From NCBI GenBank assembly GCA_958299035.1, contig CATQJL010000223.1, positions 14,665,742 through 14,729,741 on the forward strand: a stretch of DNA of 64,000 nucleotides, given 5' to 3'. Both the position numbers and the translations under genes were made by a program. The notes beneath the pieces were generated by a model. It worked only from the letters and a program-made list of their open reading frames with translations, did no database searches and was not told the origin of the DNA. Every line of letters begins with the position of its first letter. Within the stretch, counting starts at the first letter, position 1. Shown piece by piece: positions 43,441 through 55,009 of the stretch. The DNA comes from Cylicocyclus nassatus (taxonomy: Eukaryota; Nematoda; Chromadorea; Rhabditida; Strongylidae).

Positions 43441-45070
43441 AGTGCGGCCGGTGATAAGTGATAACTCTAAATCGCAAGTTGATGTGTGAAATGTGAGATA
43501 CACTCACCCATATGATTGTCGGGCCTTCTCGTTGATTGTTCTTAATCTGGCATTCTAATACAAATTACATTTCCAATAACCACGTTCCTGTTCCCGTTTC
43601 CAATATCTCCTTGTTAGATTTGCAGTATGGAGCGAATCACCCATCGTTTTTCGTTACTGTAGGATTACGTAGGAACTTCAGCAAGACTTTTGAGCCAACG
43701 AGGGCCCTATTTCGCCTCAGAAAGATAAGCAAGCAAACTGTGTTCAACACTATGCTAATTGTAGTCGCTGGAGCCAATGATCATCGCATTTTACAGCAAT
43801 GCTTCATAACTTAACTGTTGGGGCTATGCGGGCGGCCGGTGATAGGTGGTAACTCTACATCTCTAGTTGATGTGTGCGATTATATGTTCGTCAGGAGCAG
43901 ATTGTAGGGAAATGTGAGGTACACTCATCCATGAGATTGTCGGGCCTTCTCACTGATTATTTTTGGTGTGACATTCTAATACAAACTACATTTCTAATAA
44001 CCACGTTCCTGTTCCCGTTTCCAATATCTCCTTGTTAGATTTGCAGTATGGAGCGAATCACCCATCGTTTTTCGTTACTGTAGGATTACGTAGGAACTTC
44101 AGCAAGACTTTTGAGCCAACGAGGGCCCTATTTCGCCTCAGAAAGATAAGCAAGCAAACTGTGTTCAACACTATGCTAATTGTAGTCGCTGGAGCCAATG
44201 ATCATCGCATTTTACAGCAATGCTTCATAACTTAACTGTTGGGGCTATGCGGGCGGCCGGTGATAGGTGGTAACTCTACATCTCTAGTTGATGTGTGCGA
44301 TTATATGTTCGTCAGGAGCAGATTGTAGGGAAATGTGAGGTACACTCATCCATGAGATTGTCGGGCCTTCTCACTGATTATTTTTGGTGTGACATTCTAA
44401 TACAAACTACATTTCCAATAACCACGTTCCTGTTCCCGTTTCCAATATCTCCTTGTTAGATTTGCAGTATGGAGCGAATCACCCATCGTTTTTCGTTACT
44501 GTAGGATTACGTAGGAACTTCAGCAAGACTTTTGAGCCAACGAGGGCCCTATTTCGCCTCAGAAAGATAAGCAAGCAAACTGTGTTCAACACTATGCTAA
44601 TTGTAGTCGCTGGAGCCAATGATCATCGCATTTTACAGCAATGCTTCATAACTTAACTGTTGGGGCTATGCGGGCGGCCGGTGATAGGTGGTAACTCTAC
44701 ATCTCTAGTTGATGTGTGCGATTATATGTTCGTCAGGAGCAGATTGTAGGGAAATGTGAGGTACACTCATCCATGAGATTGTCGGGCCTTCTCACTGATT
44801 ATTTTTGGTGTGACATTCTAATACAAACTACATTTCCAATAACCACCTTCCTGTTTCCGTTTCCAATATCTCCTTGTTAGATTTGCAGTATGGAGCGTAT
44901 CACCCATCGTTTTTCGTTACTGTAGGATTACGTAGGAACTTCAACAAGACTGAGCCAACGAGGGCCCTATTTCGTCTCAGAAAGAGAACCGAGCAAACTG
45001 TAACTTCAATACTAATAAAAGTCGCTGTAGCCAAATATGAACTTTGCATTTTACAGCAATGCTTCATAAC
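43441..45070 (+). repeat. Tandem array of ~421-bp units (about four copies)
   Basis: Repeat starts are spaced 421 bases (the same TTAGATTTGCAGTATGGAG occurs at 43615, 44036, 44457 and 44878 to within a base or two). The two central units are essentially identical, while the first and last are diverged. Each unit contains an open frame of 67 codons that is not a credible protein. Part of the unit (TTACTGTAGGATT...GTAGGAACTT) is related to the interior of the transposon at 18343-20372, so the array seems to have grown from a transposon fragment. Confidence 0.85.
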
Positions 45071-45074
45071 TTAT

Positions 45075-46822
45075 GCCAGTTAAATCACTAGCTGTCTTTA
45101 CAGTGCTTCCTGAGACTGTAGTTACACTACCTAAAAAGCTTTACCGTAATTCTACAATCATATGAGGTTGATGGTGGCTCATACTGTAAATCTAAGTTAA
45201 TCGCTCTACAGAAGGTACCTGAGGGCAGGCAAAAGATTTGTTGTCAAGAGAGATATTAACGAACAAACAGCAGCAGTATACATACTTTTGAGACACTTTG
45301 TGTATTAGCGGAACTCCAACCAGACACTCGCTGAAGTATTACTACAAAGGAATGAACTTCAAAGCAGAAAACCTCTTCAGAAAGTCTTCTACCGCGCTTT
45401 CTCAGCCCATCAACTGCCTGTCTGAGTATAAAAATCCGAAATTGGGCTTTAGATAGAAAGGTCGCAAACTTGATGACCATGCCAAAGGACTGGTTCTTGA
45501 CAATTCTGATTATGTTGAAGCTTGAAATTAATTTGTTAGCTTCGAACCACCGAGTTGATGAGTGGGTCAATGTGGTCCCTACCGCTTTTCTCGCTCATAA
45601 ATCCATCTCTTACAGTGGAACTTGGGCGATTGCTTAGTTAAGGGCCTGCTTCTCGTAGCATCAAATATCATTACCCTCGATTCTAGTGGAAAAAATGACG
45701 CTAACGCTGACGCTAATCAAACGAGGACAGCCCGCGCAGTTAAATGGGAGACCGTAAGCTTTGAAAGTGGCATAGGAGAACTCGTTTTTGGTAGTTTATT
45801 TGCAAAACTCGCGCACGGTTCTGCTGCCAGCAAGTAGAGCTCCGCACAAATTCGTAAATGAGGCTTTACAGCAAAGTCTCACAGACTCCTTATCTTGCCA
45901 TTTTTCAGAACAAAGATGTACCTTATTATTAGCCTTACCCATTTGGAAATGGATTGATTAGTAGGATCACTTGACAACTGATTATATTTGTTACTTTAGT
46001 CAATTGCTTTTGTATAAAACACTACGAACTGTTTGGTAAGCCAACTAAGCATTATAGGTCGTTGGACATAGCAATTTAGTATACTATGTAAAGCTGAGAA
46101 TATTTCGAACATGTGCTGTCTTGGAAACTAGCCTCACGAAGCTGCATATTCCATCATTCTACTTTAGCAAAAGTGAAGAGCTATGAAAAAGCGGAGTCCC
46201 TTGCTGGATGTAAGCTGCGCTTTCTTTGCTGTAATTACCGAGTCGCCGTTTGATACAATCGCACTTCTAGTGATGCACATGAGAAAGCAGCTTTTGGGTA
46301 GGACTGCACCGCAATTCGAATGGTACATTTGTTTGGTCTGACTTTGTAGAGGTGCGATAACTACTCGGTATTTTACTCGTATCTGCTCCAAAAATGGTTA
46401 TGTTGCAAATTAGACATTCAACATGTGACACTGGGCATCCGAAAGCCCAAGAAGATTGTGTGGATATAAGCAGAAATAGTGGAAGGTTGTACTCTTCGCA
46501 GATTGTGACAATGATGAAAACTACGTTTGTGAAAGAAGACCTTACGATACAGAACATTTGTTCAGGAGAAGATGATTAGCAATGAGATAACGTGCCATCT
46601 TTCCAACAAAATCCGCCGTTGTGAGGCATTTTTTTACATACGTTATTGTGCTCTAAAAATTAGCAGAGTAATGGGTAACAGAATTTCTCTGCACTTTGTC
46701 CGCGTTCAATCTTCGACCTCGTAATCTGTTGCAATCACTATATATCAACATAGCAATCATGGTGTACGTGCTAGGAGGTGTTGAACTGAGCCTTCCTTCA
46801 CCTTTAATATTTTCAGTCGCTT
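45075..46822. other. No gene assigned; one exon-like segment
   Basis: 45075-45300 is a transposon remnant related to 20200-20372 (ends ACATACTTTTGAGACAC). At 46412-46579, after an ATTAG acceptor-like site, a frame reads STCDTGHPKAQEDCVDISRN and ends ICSGEDD-stop. It might be a terminal exon of a cysteine-containing protein, but no partner exons were found. Confidence 0.35.
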
Positions 46823-46825
46823 CTA

Positions 46826-48358
46826 CAGTGCTGGCCAAAACTATAATTCCACCCTGAAAACTGCCGTAACTCATCTGTTTCTCAACAAATTAATGTGAAA
46901 TTTGGTACAATTGGTTTAACATGCTACCATCAGTAACCAAAACAAATCCCGTTTTTGTTTGATTGTTCAGGAAAAAATCAAAAATTCCGGAAAAAGCAGG
47001 CTTGAAGGTTGGCCAAAACTATAATTCCACCTAAGGTTTCTGTCCACTAAAGTGATTCTCGGCTTCCAATGTAATTTGTGCCTACACATAGTCAAAAGTC
47101 AAGACAGTCGCTTCAGTCCAGCTGTGTCATATGTTTATAAGAAACGTTTATCTGCTCTTTTTCGCTTAAAAATACTTTCATGCGTATTTCGTTCCCAAGA
47201 ATGTGTTTTTATGAGTGATTTCGCAGTTTTTTGACAGGTTTGGAAACGATACTGCTTCTTCTATCTTATAAATGCTTAGCGAAGTGAGAACTAGAAAAAA
47301 ATTTGAGTTTTCGTATTTTAAAGGGCACCCGACATAAACTCAACAGCAAGCCTGCGCTCACATTTTTGCTTTTAAACTCTTTCTGCAATGTTCTCATGAT
47401 GGAGTAAAGCAATAACAATGTTGTACGTATGAGAGTCCGGATGCAGTGGTTGCAGATTTCCGCAGGTCTTAGCATGCAGGCTAGTTGAGGAATTCATCCT
47501 GCAAAAACTGATTTGCAAAAAGCTTTGAACTTATTTTTGGTTCTGACCGTGATACTCATGTGAGTCACAAGGCATTATACAATACAGGGTGTTTTCACTA
47601 TCTAGCACTAAAGAGTGACAAAAAATCAGGAAAGGTACCACTTGGTAAGTACGTTGGGATTGCCTAAATATTATCATTGAACCGCGAAAATTTATGCTTT
47701 GAAAACGAAGCAAAATGTACTTGGCCAACAATCGCAAGTATAGTGTACGAACTTCTTTTTATGTAGACGATGCTTTACATCATTTTGAGCTTACAAAAAT
47801 AACCAAGGAGGCAAAAATTTGAGCGCAGGCTTGCTGTAAGGTCTATGTCGGATGCGCTATAAATATGAAAACTCCGGGTTTTTTTCCTGTTCTCACTTCG
47901 CAAAGCTTTTATAAAATAGGTGCAGCCCTATCGCTTCCAAACCAGTCAAAAAACTGCGTAATTACCCATTAAAACACATTCTTGGGAACGAAATACGCAT
48001 GAAAGTATTTTTAAGCGAAAAAAAGCAGATAAACCTTTCTTATAAAAATATGACACAGCTGAACTAAAGCGACTGTTTTGACTTTTGATTATGTATAATA
48101 TATGCACAAAATACTTTGAAAGCCGAGAATCACTTTAGTGGACAGAAACCTTAGGTGGAATTATAGTTTTGACCTACCTTCAAGCCTGCTTTTTTCGAAA
48201 TTTTTGATTTTTTCCTAATCAAACAAAAACGGGATCCGTTCTGGTCACTGATGGTAGCCTGTTAAGCACACAACTGTTCGAAATTTCAGATCAATTCGTT
48301 GAGAAGCATATGAGTTACGGCAGTTTTCAAGGTGGAATTATAGTTTTGGCCAGCACTG
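46826..48358. mobile_element. Tc1-type giant foldback
   Basis: Begins CAGTGCTGGCCAAAACTATA, the Tc1-family terminal sequence (Tc1 itself starts CAGTGCTGGCCAAAA), and ends with the complement; TA on both sides (46824-46825, 48359-48360). Inverted arms of about 480-600 bp pair almost to the centre (for example CTAAAGTGATTCTCGGCTT with its mate near 48122). The loop near 47480-47830 has no transposase. It lies 60 bp left of block B. Confidence 0.85.
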
Positions 48359-48867
48359 TATTGTTACTTTACGTGGTGGGTTGTAAGCTTTTCAAGACTT
48401 ACCATATTCAATCACAAGAAGCTAGCAGCCTTTTGGGGTCATAAATAAAAAAAATCAGAAATGTTATGGAGAATATGCGTCAAATGCAGTTCTCTCTAGT
48501 GTGCTAGAACCTGTAGCTTTGACATGAAAGCTTGATGTGTAACAATATCATGGAAAACTCTCATTGAGAGCAAGGGCAAACGGACTTGTATGTATGCACG
48601 TACTTCAGCGGCTTCAAAGCACTGTGTTAAAATTTGAAAAGAGCAAAGATTATGAAATAGATCAAGAGTGATGCGGCTAAGCTGAACTTTCCATGCAAAT
48701 AACAAATGAATGTCCCATAGTACCTTTTTTTAGAAGCACATGCGTCAAGTGAAATTTTGGTATACGCATAAACAGGGAACTTGGTTACATGGTCCGATGC
48801 TTACTGCGTGTGCGTTTGATCAAGGATATAAAGGGTTCAGCCAGTCGAAATGGAAAGTAAACGTGGC

Positions 48868-51800
48868 ATGAAGCTAATTTGTCTCTTTCTTCTAGTGAGT
48901 TCTTAGTTAAAAAATAGTTCATCAAAATAAGAAACATTTTTAGGTGTTGTCTGCCTTTTGCAGAGATTGCGATATGAATTCAATAAGCAGTGAGGTGCAA
49001 AAAGCTGGATTGATGTTGCCCGAGTTTGTCAACTTGGTGAGTTAACCAGTATTTTTTGGCAAAATTGTTTGCTAAGAAAACACAAGAAGCGAGCCAAAGT
49101 TGCGAAGCACAGCAATTCTTGACAATTAAGAACTAACCATAAAGTCGGATACGAAGACTATTTAATGTTTTTATTACCATTTCAGAAATTTACTTGCCGA
49201 CACAGACAAAAGGCTCGAGAATATGCAAAGTATAATGTCAGAGGAAACCTGGATGCGTTGATCGAAGAATTTTTGCTGTAAGATTTCATGAATTATTATT
49301 TGTAATTTATGTATTTCCAATGATTTACAGAGAGACGCCTCCGAGAATAATAGCTAGAAGATTGTGGTTCAAGGTAAGCAACTTCCAGTGTATTTTTCGC
49401 ATTAGTGCCTTTCAATCCGCCATTCTACAAAAGCTCGGCTGGTTTTCAATTAGTGATGCTTGACTGCAATGGCTCATGAGCTATCATAAGAAAAATTATT
49501 CAAATTTGCCATTGAAAATCCACTTAATCAATGATAGTCGAATTTTGCAACTCTCGAAGAAACTATTTGAGCCTAGTGCTAAAGGAATTTTTCTTGTATA
49601 TCAGAAATCAATTTGCTCGAATATATTCTGAAATTTATGAAATACGCTGAAACTGTATGTGGCGTAATGGTATGAGGTATGCTTCTATAGTACCAGATCG
49701 GACCACGGCTTGATCCCACTAAACTAAGTCTCTAGAAAATGGTGAGTTGGTTTAGAGTAAAGAGTTCAAATGCACCGACCTAATCGGCTGGTCTCCGCAA
49801 GTCACTGTAAAAGCCCTGCACGCACGCCTTTTCGGCCATGAAATAAAATGTTCAGCGCTTACCGTAAAGGGTTTTGGAGACGCCGAATTCCGAACTGTAG
49901 CATCGAAAAGTTGAGCGTGTAGGCCTGGTCAGCACATGTTCTGTAGACTTTCTTAATAGTCGAATGCTGCCCATGCCGTTTTCTGTCTTCTGATAAGTTT
50001 GTCCTTTCTGTCGTTGTTCATGTTGATAATGCGCCTTAATTAAACTAGGAAGTGGTCTCTTCCACCGGCGACCCATCCAAATGTAACTGTCCTTTACTGC
50101 ATAAGGTGTTTTTCATGAGCTGCGTCTTCGTCCGATTGATTTGAAGCCCTATTACGTTTTCATTCAACTCGCTCAGCATCTCTCCGGCTTCGCAACGGAT
50201 TTCGAGAATTTAACGATATCGCCTGCGAAATGAGATTCGAAAGGTATCGCCATTCACTTATCCCCTTCTCATACCAGCCGCGCTGCAGCGCGGCTGCGCT
50301 TTGGCGACAGGGTGTCACCTTGAGGTACTCCTTTCCCAGTGTAGTTTTGGAGAGGATGGTCAGATAGCTGAATCATTGTTATGCATAATGTTTTGAAGTC
50401 CGCTGCTGTTCTTAAACAGGTAGGATCCACTCGTTGATCCAAAGCTGTTAAAGCGGCGTTGAATCCTGTCAAAAGCGCTGTGGTCGAAGATGTGAAAAAG
50501 ATGAGGACCAAGGTGGTTGATATTTGCGAGAGATTCTCCACGACTCTTGAGACGGCTTGAACGTGATTGACAGTTGAATCCTTTACGGAATCCGGCTTGT
50601 TCAAATGGTTGTGCTTCATCTAACGTCGTGACATGATGATCTTTGTGAGCAGCCTGTAAAGCGCACTTGACAAGTTGATCGGTCGGTAAATTTTCGGGTC
50701 TTTCCTCCTGCCTTTTGTGTAGGAGAACGACGACGTTAGATGAAGCACAACTGTTTAAACAGGCCGGATTGTGCGGGTTATCTTTTACCGAAAATCCTTT
50801 CCTTCGTCATTACAGTTTGTGACAGCCGGCTCTCAATAAGCTGGTGATGATTCCATCCGGACTAGGAGCTCTGCCTGATTCAATGCACGCTATGCTTCGC
50901 GTATTTCTAAAGGAAGGATTTTTAGCGGCTGCTCTCCAGTGTGAACGGTAGAGTCCAATACGGACGTCATAGAGCGAAAAACTTCGTTGCAGGTTCCGTT
51001 ATTGCTTCCATTTCGCGCCTGGAATTTACTAATCTTCCGTCTTTACTCAGTGTGGCTTGTATTGGTAATTCGTGTTCTTAGATCTCTCCGTGGCGTACTT
51101 GGATCTGCGTGCAAGCTTCTCCTTTTCTGTGAAAGTCTCTTGGTGATGTTCGTCAAACGTCTATTATCTCTTTTTTTTTGCGAGAGTGCCTGCTCAGCAC
51201 AGCTGTAGTACTTCCATCACCTTCCCCAAACCTTCTGTTGGATCTTCGCGTTCCCTCCAGCAGTCGGCTGGCGTTCTCGAAAACGCGTTCGTCATACGTG
51301 GCCTCTTTTTTAAGCCTCGCACAATGGGAAGATTTTCTCTCCATTCTCTAAATGATACGGATCTTCGCTTGGAATAAACGGTGGTCCGAGCCTGTGCAAA
51401 ACGACGGACCACTGCAACATCGACCAAACTTCATCCCCTATTAACAGGTATATAGATGGTTTCCCTATGTGCTACCATTTGGCTACTCCCATTTCCAACG
51501 GCGATGTTCTTTCTTTTGGAAAAAAAATTCCATGAAACAGTGCTACGAGCCGCTATTATGAGTCCGACGCGTCTGTCTCCGTTCTCGTTTCGTCTTCCCC
51601 AACAAAATTATTTCCCAATTATATCACCTTCTTAGACTTGCGTCTGTCCTATCCTTGCGTTAAAGTCGCCAACGATTAATTTATTGAATTTCTTTTTGTA
51701 TATGGCGTATTCAAGCTTCTCGAAAACCTGATGAGCTCGCTTTCATCAACTGCTTCTGTAGATGAGTAGCAGTTGATGACACTTATCTTTCTCTGAAATG

Positions 51801-52784
51801 GAGGGTAAGTCAAAGGACAGCTAGTCGCGGTAACAGAATGTGATAAGTCGACGAGCTTGCTACCGGATAGGTGTACGACAAAACCGATGCCTCTGACGTT
51901 TCATGTCGTAGCGTTTTCTTCTAGTATGACAGGGACTCCATTATTCCTCTTGAGTGTAACCGAGGTTTCTGTTCTTGGTTTTCTGTAATGCAATCGCATA
52001 GTAATATGCGGTTTGCGGCGTCTAGGAGGACATAAAGCTCATGGGCTAAAAATATCGTCCTTGCATTGAGTGGAAAACAACCTGCATGTTTTGTTGTGTA
52101 CGTTTTATTGCCGAAAGCATCTATGGACATCGTGTTCCTGCACCTAAGATTTCTTTCTCCCTCCCCTCACCGCTCGTACTGCCATCGTACGTCCCAAACG
52201 CAGACGAACACGGTGCGCAGGGTACTGAGGCGATTATTTGAAGTTGACATACAAAATTTCCCGCCATGCCTAGATAGCCAGGCTGGGGCGTTCTAATTGT
52301 GTCGAAGCAGTCGCCGCTCCTTCGATGTTGACGGTTTTTGCACCCTCGCGATTTGACTGGCGCTGTCAGGTAGGTGGCAAAGGATCCTGACATGGTGACT
52401 TTGGGTGGTCTGCTCTAGCTGGGTTAACGCGTGAGGCTTGCTCACCCAGGCGCCCCTCGTACACTGAGGCTGCAGAAGAGGGGAAGACGAGATCCTATTT
52501 TTAACAACTCGCAGTTTGAGATATTCAAGTAGTTCCTGCGATAATTCATTTGAAATATTCATATTCCATTATGTCATGTCTTGCAGGCTTCACTAAAGTG
52601 ACTATTTCAGTTCAAAGAACGAGAAAGTGTAACATCCGTACATATGGATGAAGTGGACAAGGTGTACTTCGCATGCTTCACGGGAGAAACATCAATTGCA
52701 TGTTCCTCCTCATACTCCCCTTTAAAAAAACTTTTCCCATTTTTCATGGAGAATGATGCAGATAATGAGGTTGAAGATTTCTAA
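48868..52784 (+). CDS. Small secreted protein, copy B (five exons); possible nonsense or alternative acceptor
   Basis: Paralogue of 7805-12196. Exons 48868-48894, 48944-49036, 49186-49277, 49331-49373 and 52611-52784; donors and acceptors match copy A. Signal peptide MKLICLFLLVLSAFCRDCD. Exon 3 differs from copy A by four bases, three of them silent, and exon 4 by one silent base, while the introns are far more diverged. If exon 5 starts at the upstream TTGCAG site (52587), codon five is TGA (52599-52601). Starting at the downstream TTTCAG site (52611) removes the stop and keeps frame to TAA, giving a tail ENDADNEVEDF. Product about 142 aa. An in-frame upstream ATG at 48850 could add six residues. 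A TATAAAG box is conserved upstream. Whether this copy is functional depends on the acceptor used. Confidence 0.6.
49885..52290 (-). pseudogene. Degenerate RTE-type LINE, second copy
   Basis: Antisense remnant in intron 4 of the secreted-protein paralogue, collinear with 8840-11600. It lacks the segment equivalent to about 8798-9323 (the RT C-terminus). Recognisable pieces include the linker AREDPTEGLG-like text near 51153-51427 and a KRRSVSFREWRENLP block. Many stops and frameshifts. Confidence 0.75.
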
Positions 52785-53109
52785 AATTTTCTTCAGTAAT
52801 AATAATTACTTTTTTGATAAGTCTTTGAAGGCGTCATTTTTTTAAACTCTGCACTACTGCTGTTGTCGCCATCTTCTTGTAGTGTGCGACCGTACAAGTT
52901 CATCCACGCTTCTTTCGCATGACCATCTTTCTGTCATCTTAGTCTTTTAAAAAGATTCAAAATGTGCGTTCAGCGTGGAAATAGAAACATCTGTAACCGA
53001 TCTTAGGTATATCTCAGCAGGATAACAAGTTGAACGGACTCAAAGAGCTCTATTCGTAATTGATGTAAAACATCCGTTAACGGCATGATCTTTTCATTCA
53101 AGTTCACGA

Positions 53110-53830
53110 GAAGAATTTTGTACACTATCCACTATCCACCACAAGTCTACGAGGGTATTTTTACTTTTGTACGCACAAGATCCAATATGAGCCACACACG
53201 GTGCTAAAGATTTGAAACAAGTTACGTTCACTATTCAACAACCATATCACTCTTAGTTATTATGAAAGAATTTAGCAACAGATTCTAAAGGTACGGTCGC
53301 ATGGCTGATAAGTTTGTCGACAACACAGTATATGTTTCACTTTTATGTTGATCGCTTGTAACAATTTCTTGTCGCATGACTAAATTGTGCACAAATGATG
53401 GTAGAATGAGAAGTTCCAAGTAAGCACGCACAGCACAGTTCACACGTAAATAAATCGTGCAGAAGTGAAAACAGCATGGCTTCGTTTTAGCATAAACATG
53501 AGAAATTTCGTTTTTTCGATTTCGAAACGAGGAAAAAAATCCAAGGACGGTACCTATGAGTGTCTGATGTAGTGTGCAATTTTTGTGAATCTCCAAGTTG
53601 GCGATTCACAGAATTGTTTTTTGAACAAAGATTTGAATTTTTTCGCCATCATTTGAGCCTTTAGTACGCACATCATCTTGTAGAGCTTGCTTTGCTCTAT
53701 CGAATTATCTCTGGACCCCTATTGAAATTGTGATCTGTGTGACTTATCGCCGTAAGAAGTGAGAGTGTCTCAACACTTATGTCACAACCTAATACATGAC
53801 AACATGAAATTATAAAGAAATATCGGCGTG
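53110..53830. other. No gene; foldback-arm homologue
   Basis: 53110-53385 shows nothing recognisable. 53455-53820 is homologous to the right arm of the block A foldback (17690-18100). Confidence 0.5.
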
Positions 53831-53833
53831 AGA

Positions 53834-54156
53834 CAGTGGCGTACCGAGGGCGGGGGCGGGTGCCCCCCGAAATTTTTGAAGGTTACTTAAATGTGTTATA
53901 AAATGTGCAGGGGACTTGTATTTACTTGTAAATAAAATTTGAAAAATTTTCAAAAATTCAAATTAGCCTCGTGAAAAAATTTTCTTCGGGGGCGTGGCTA
54001 CCGCCACGCCCCCTTTTCAGAAATTTTGGGGTCAGGAGCCCGGAAAAATTTTGGGAAACATCCCAGAAAATTTTTGGGAGTGCGTGGCTAACGCACCTTC
54101 ATCGAAAAAATTTTTTGTCCCCCCTCCCCCGAGCCGAAATCCTGGGTACGCCACTG
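53834..54156. mobile_element. Complete hAT-type MITE with 8-bp duplication
   Basis: Starts CAGTGGCGTACC and ends GGGTACGCCACTG. An 8-bp duplication GCGTGAGA flanks it (53826-53833 and 54157-54164), typical of hAT elements. Block A carries the unoccupied site with a single GCGTGAGA (18104-18111). Confidence 0.85.
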
Positions 54157-54441
54157 GCGTGAGATTATTTTAGAGCCTGACGCGAGCACATTACTACATT
54201 CAAGTCATCCGAAATGTGATTGTTGTCAAATGCAAACAAGGTAAATGATTCAAAAAGTTGAAGTTTGCCGAACAGGGTACCGCACCCTGTAGAGTTATCA
54301 GAGCAGTAGCCGCCTTATCGTTTAGAAAATTTTATATTGGTTGTGCCAACAAAAAAATCGTGAAGCATTTCCAATTCTGTGGCCGAAAGCTAGTCGTATA
54401 TTTGCATTTTGATATCGCCCAAAATCGGGCTTTATAGTTAC

Positions 54442-54655
54442 CGTAAAGGCACATACTTCTTCCGAGCATCCAGAAACTCACCAACCAAACATCCTTGCCA
54501 CCTATGCTCCTCCTTGCCGTTCCACTTTTCCTTCTTGCTCCGCTTCAGACTTGCGTGCGATATTTCTGTGGATGTTTCGGAGGATAATTCATCCTTCCTG
54601 GTGAAATCGCTCTGAAACAGCACAACATCCTCATCGCGAATCAAAACAGCTTCAT
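54442..54655 (-). CDS. Putative internal exon of unknown gene, block B copy
   Basis: Counterpart of 22597-22810: same 214-base length, acceptor ACGACAG and a G|GTAAC donor. The peptide contains IRDEDVVLFQSDFTRKDELS, then LKRSKKEKWNGKEE and GCLVGEFLDARKKYVPL. No stops and no indels against the block A copy. Product unknown. Confidence 0.45.
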
Positions 54656-55009
54656 CTGTCGTGGTAACACAACTATGCGAAAATGCTTGGTCTGAGCGTA
54701 ATAAATTTTTATTTTCTGGATATGAACAAATCAATAAATTTGGTCTACCCACCTTTTAGTCGCCAAAGTAGCTCAAAGAATTGGCCATAGGTTGCCGACA
54801 GCTGTTGCCAGGGTTACTGGGCTGCCAGTGCTGTCAGTCCTTGTGGAATCTCATAGTATCTGTGTGCCGTTACACGCTCTCTAAACGGCAACTCCAAAAC
54901 TCGGCAACCTCGGCAACGCCGGCAACCCAGACAACCCGGCATCAGTTGCGCCTACCTATGGCCAAACCCTATGGTAAGCAATGTAGTGCTAAGTTTCGGC
55001 GCTTGAAGT

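Noticed and set aside
44032..44656. Repeated identical 67-codon frames in the tandem array as a gene family
   Set aside because: The identity reflects recent tandem copying of DNA; the same sequence in the related transposon is not open.
43441..45070. CRISPR-like array
   Set aside because: Units are 421 bp with no short repeat/spacer alternation, and the setting is eukaryotic.
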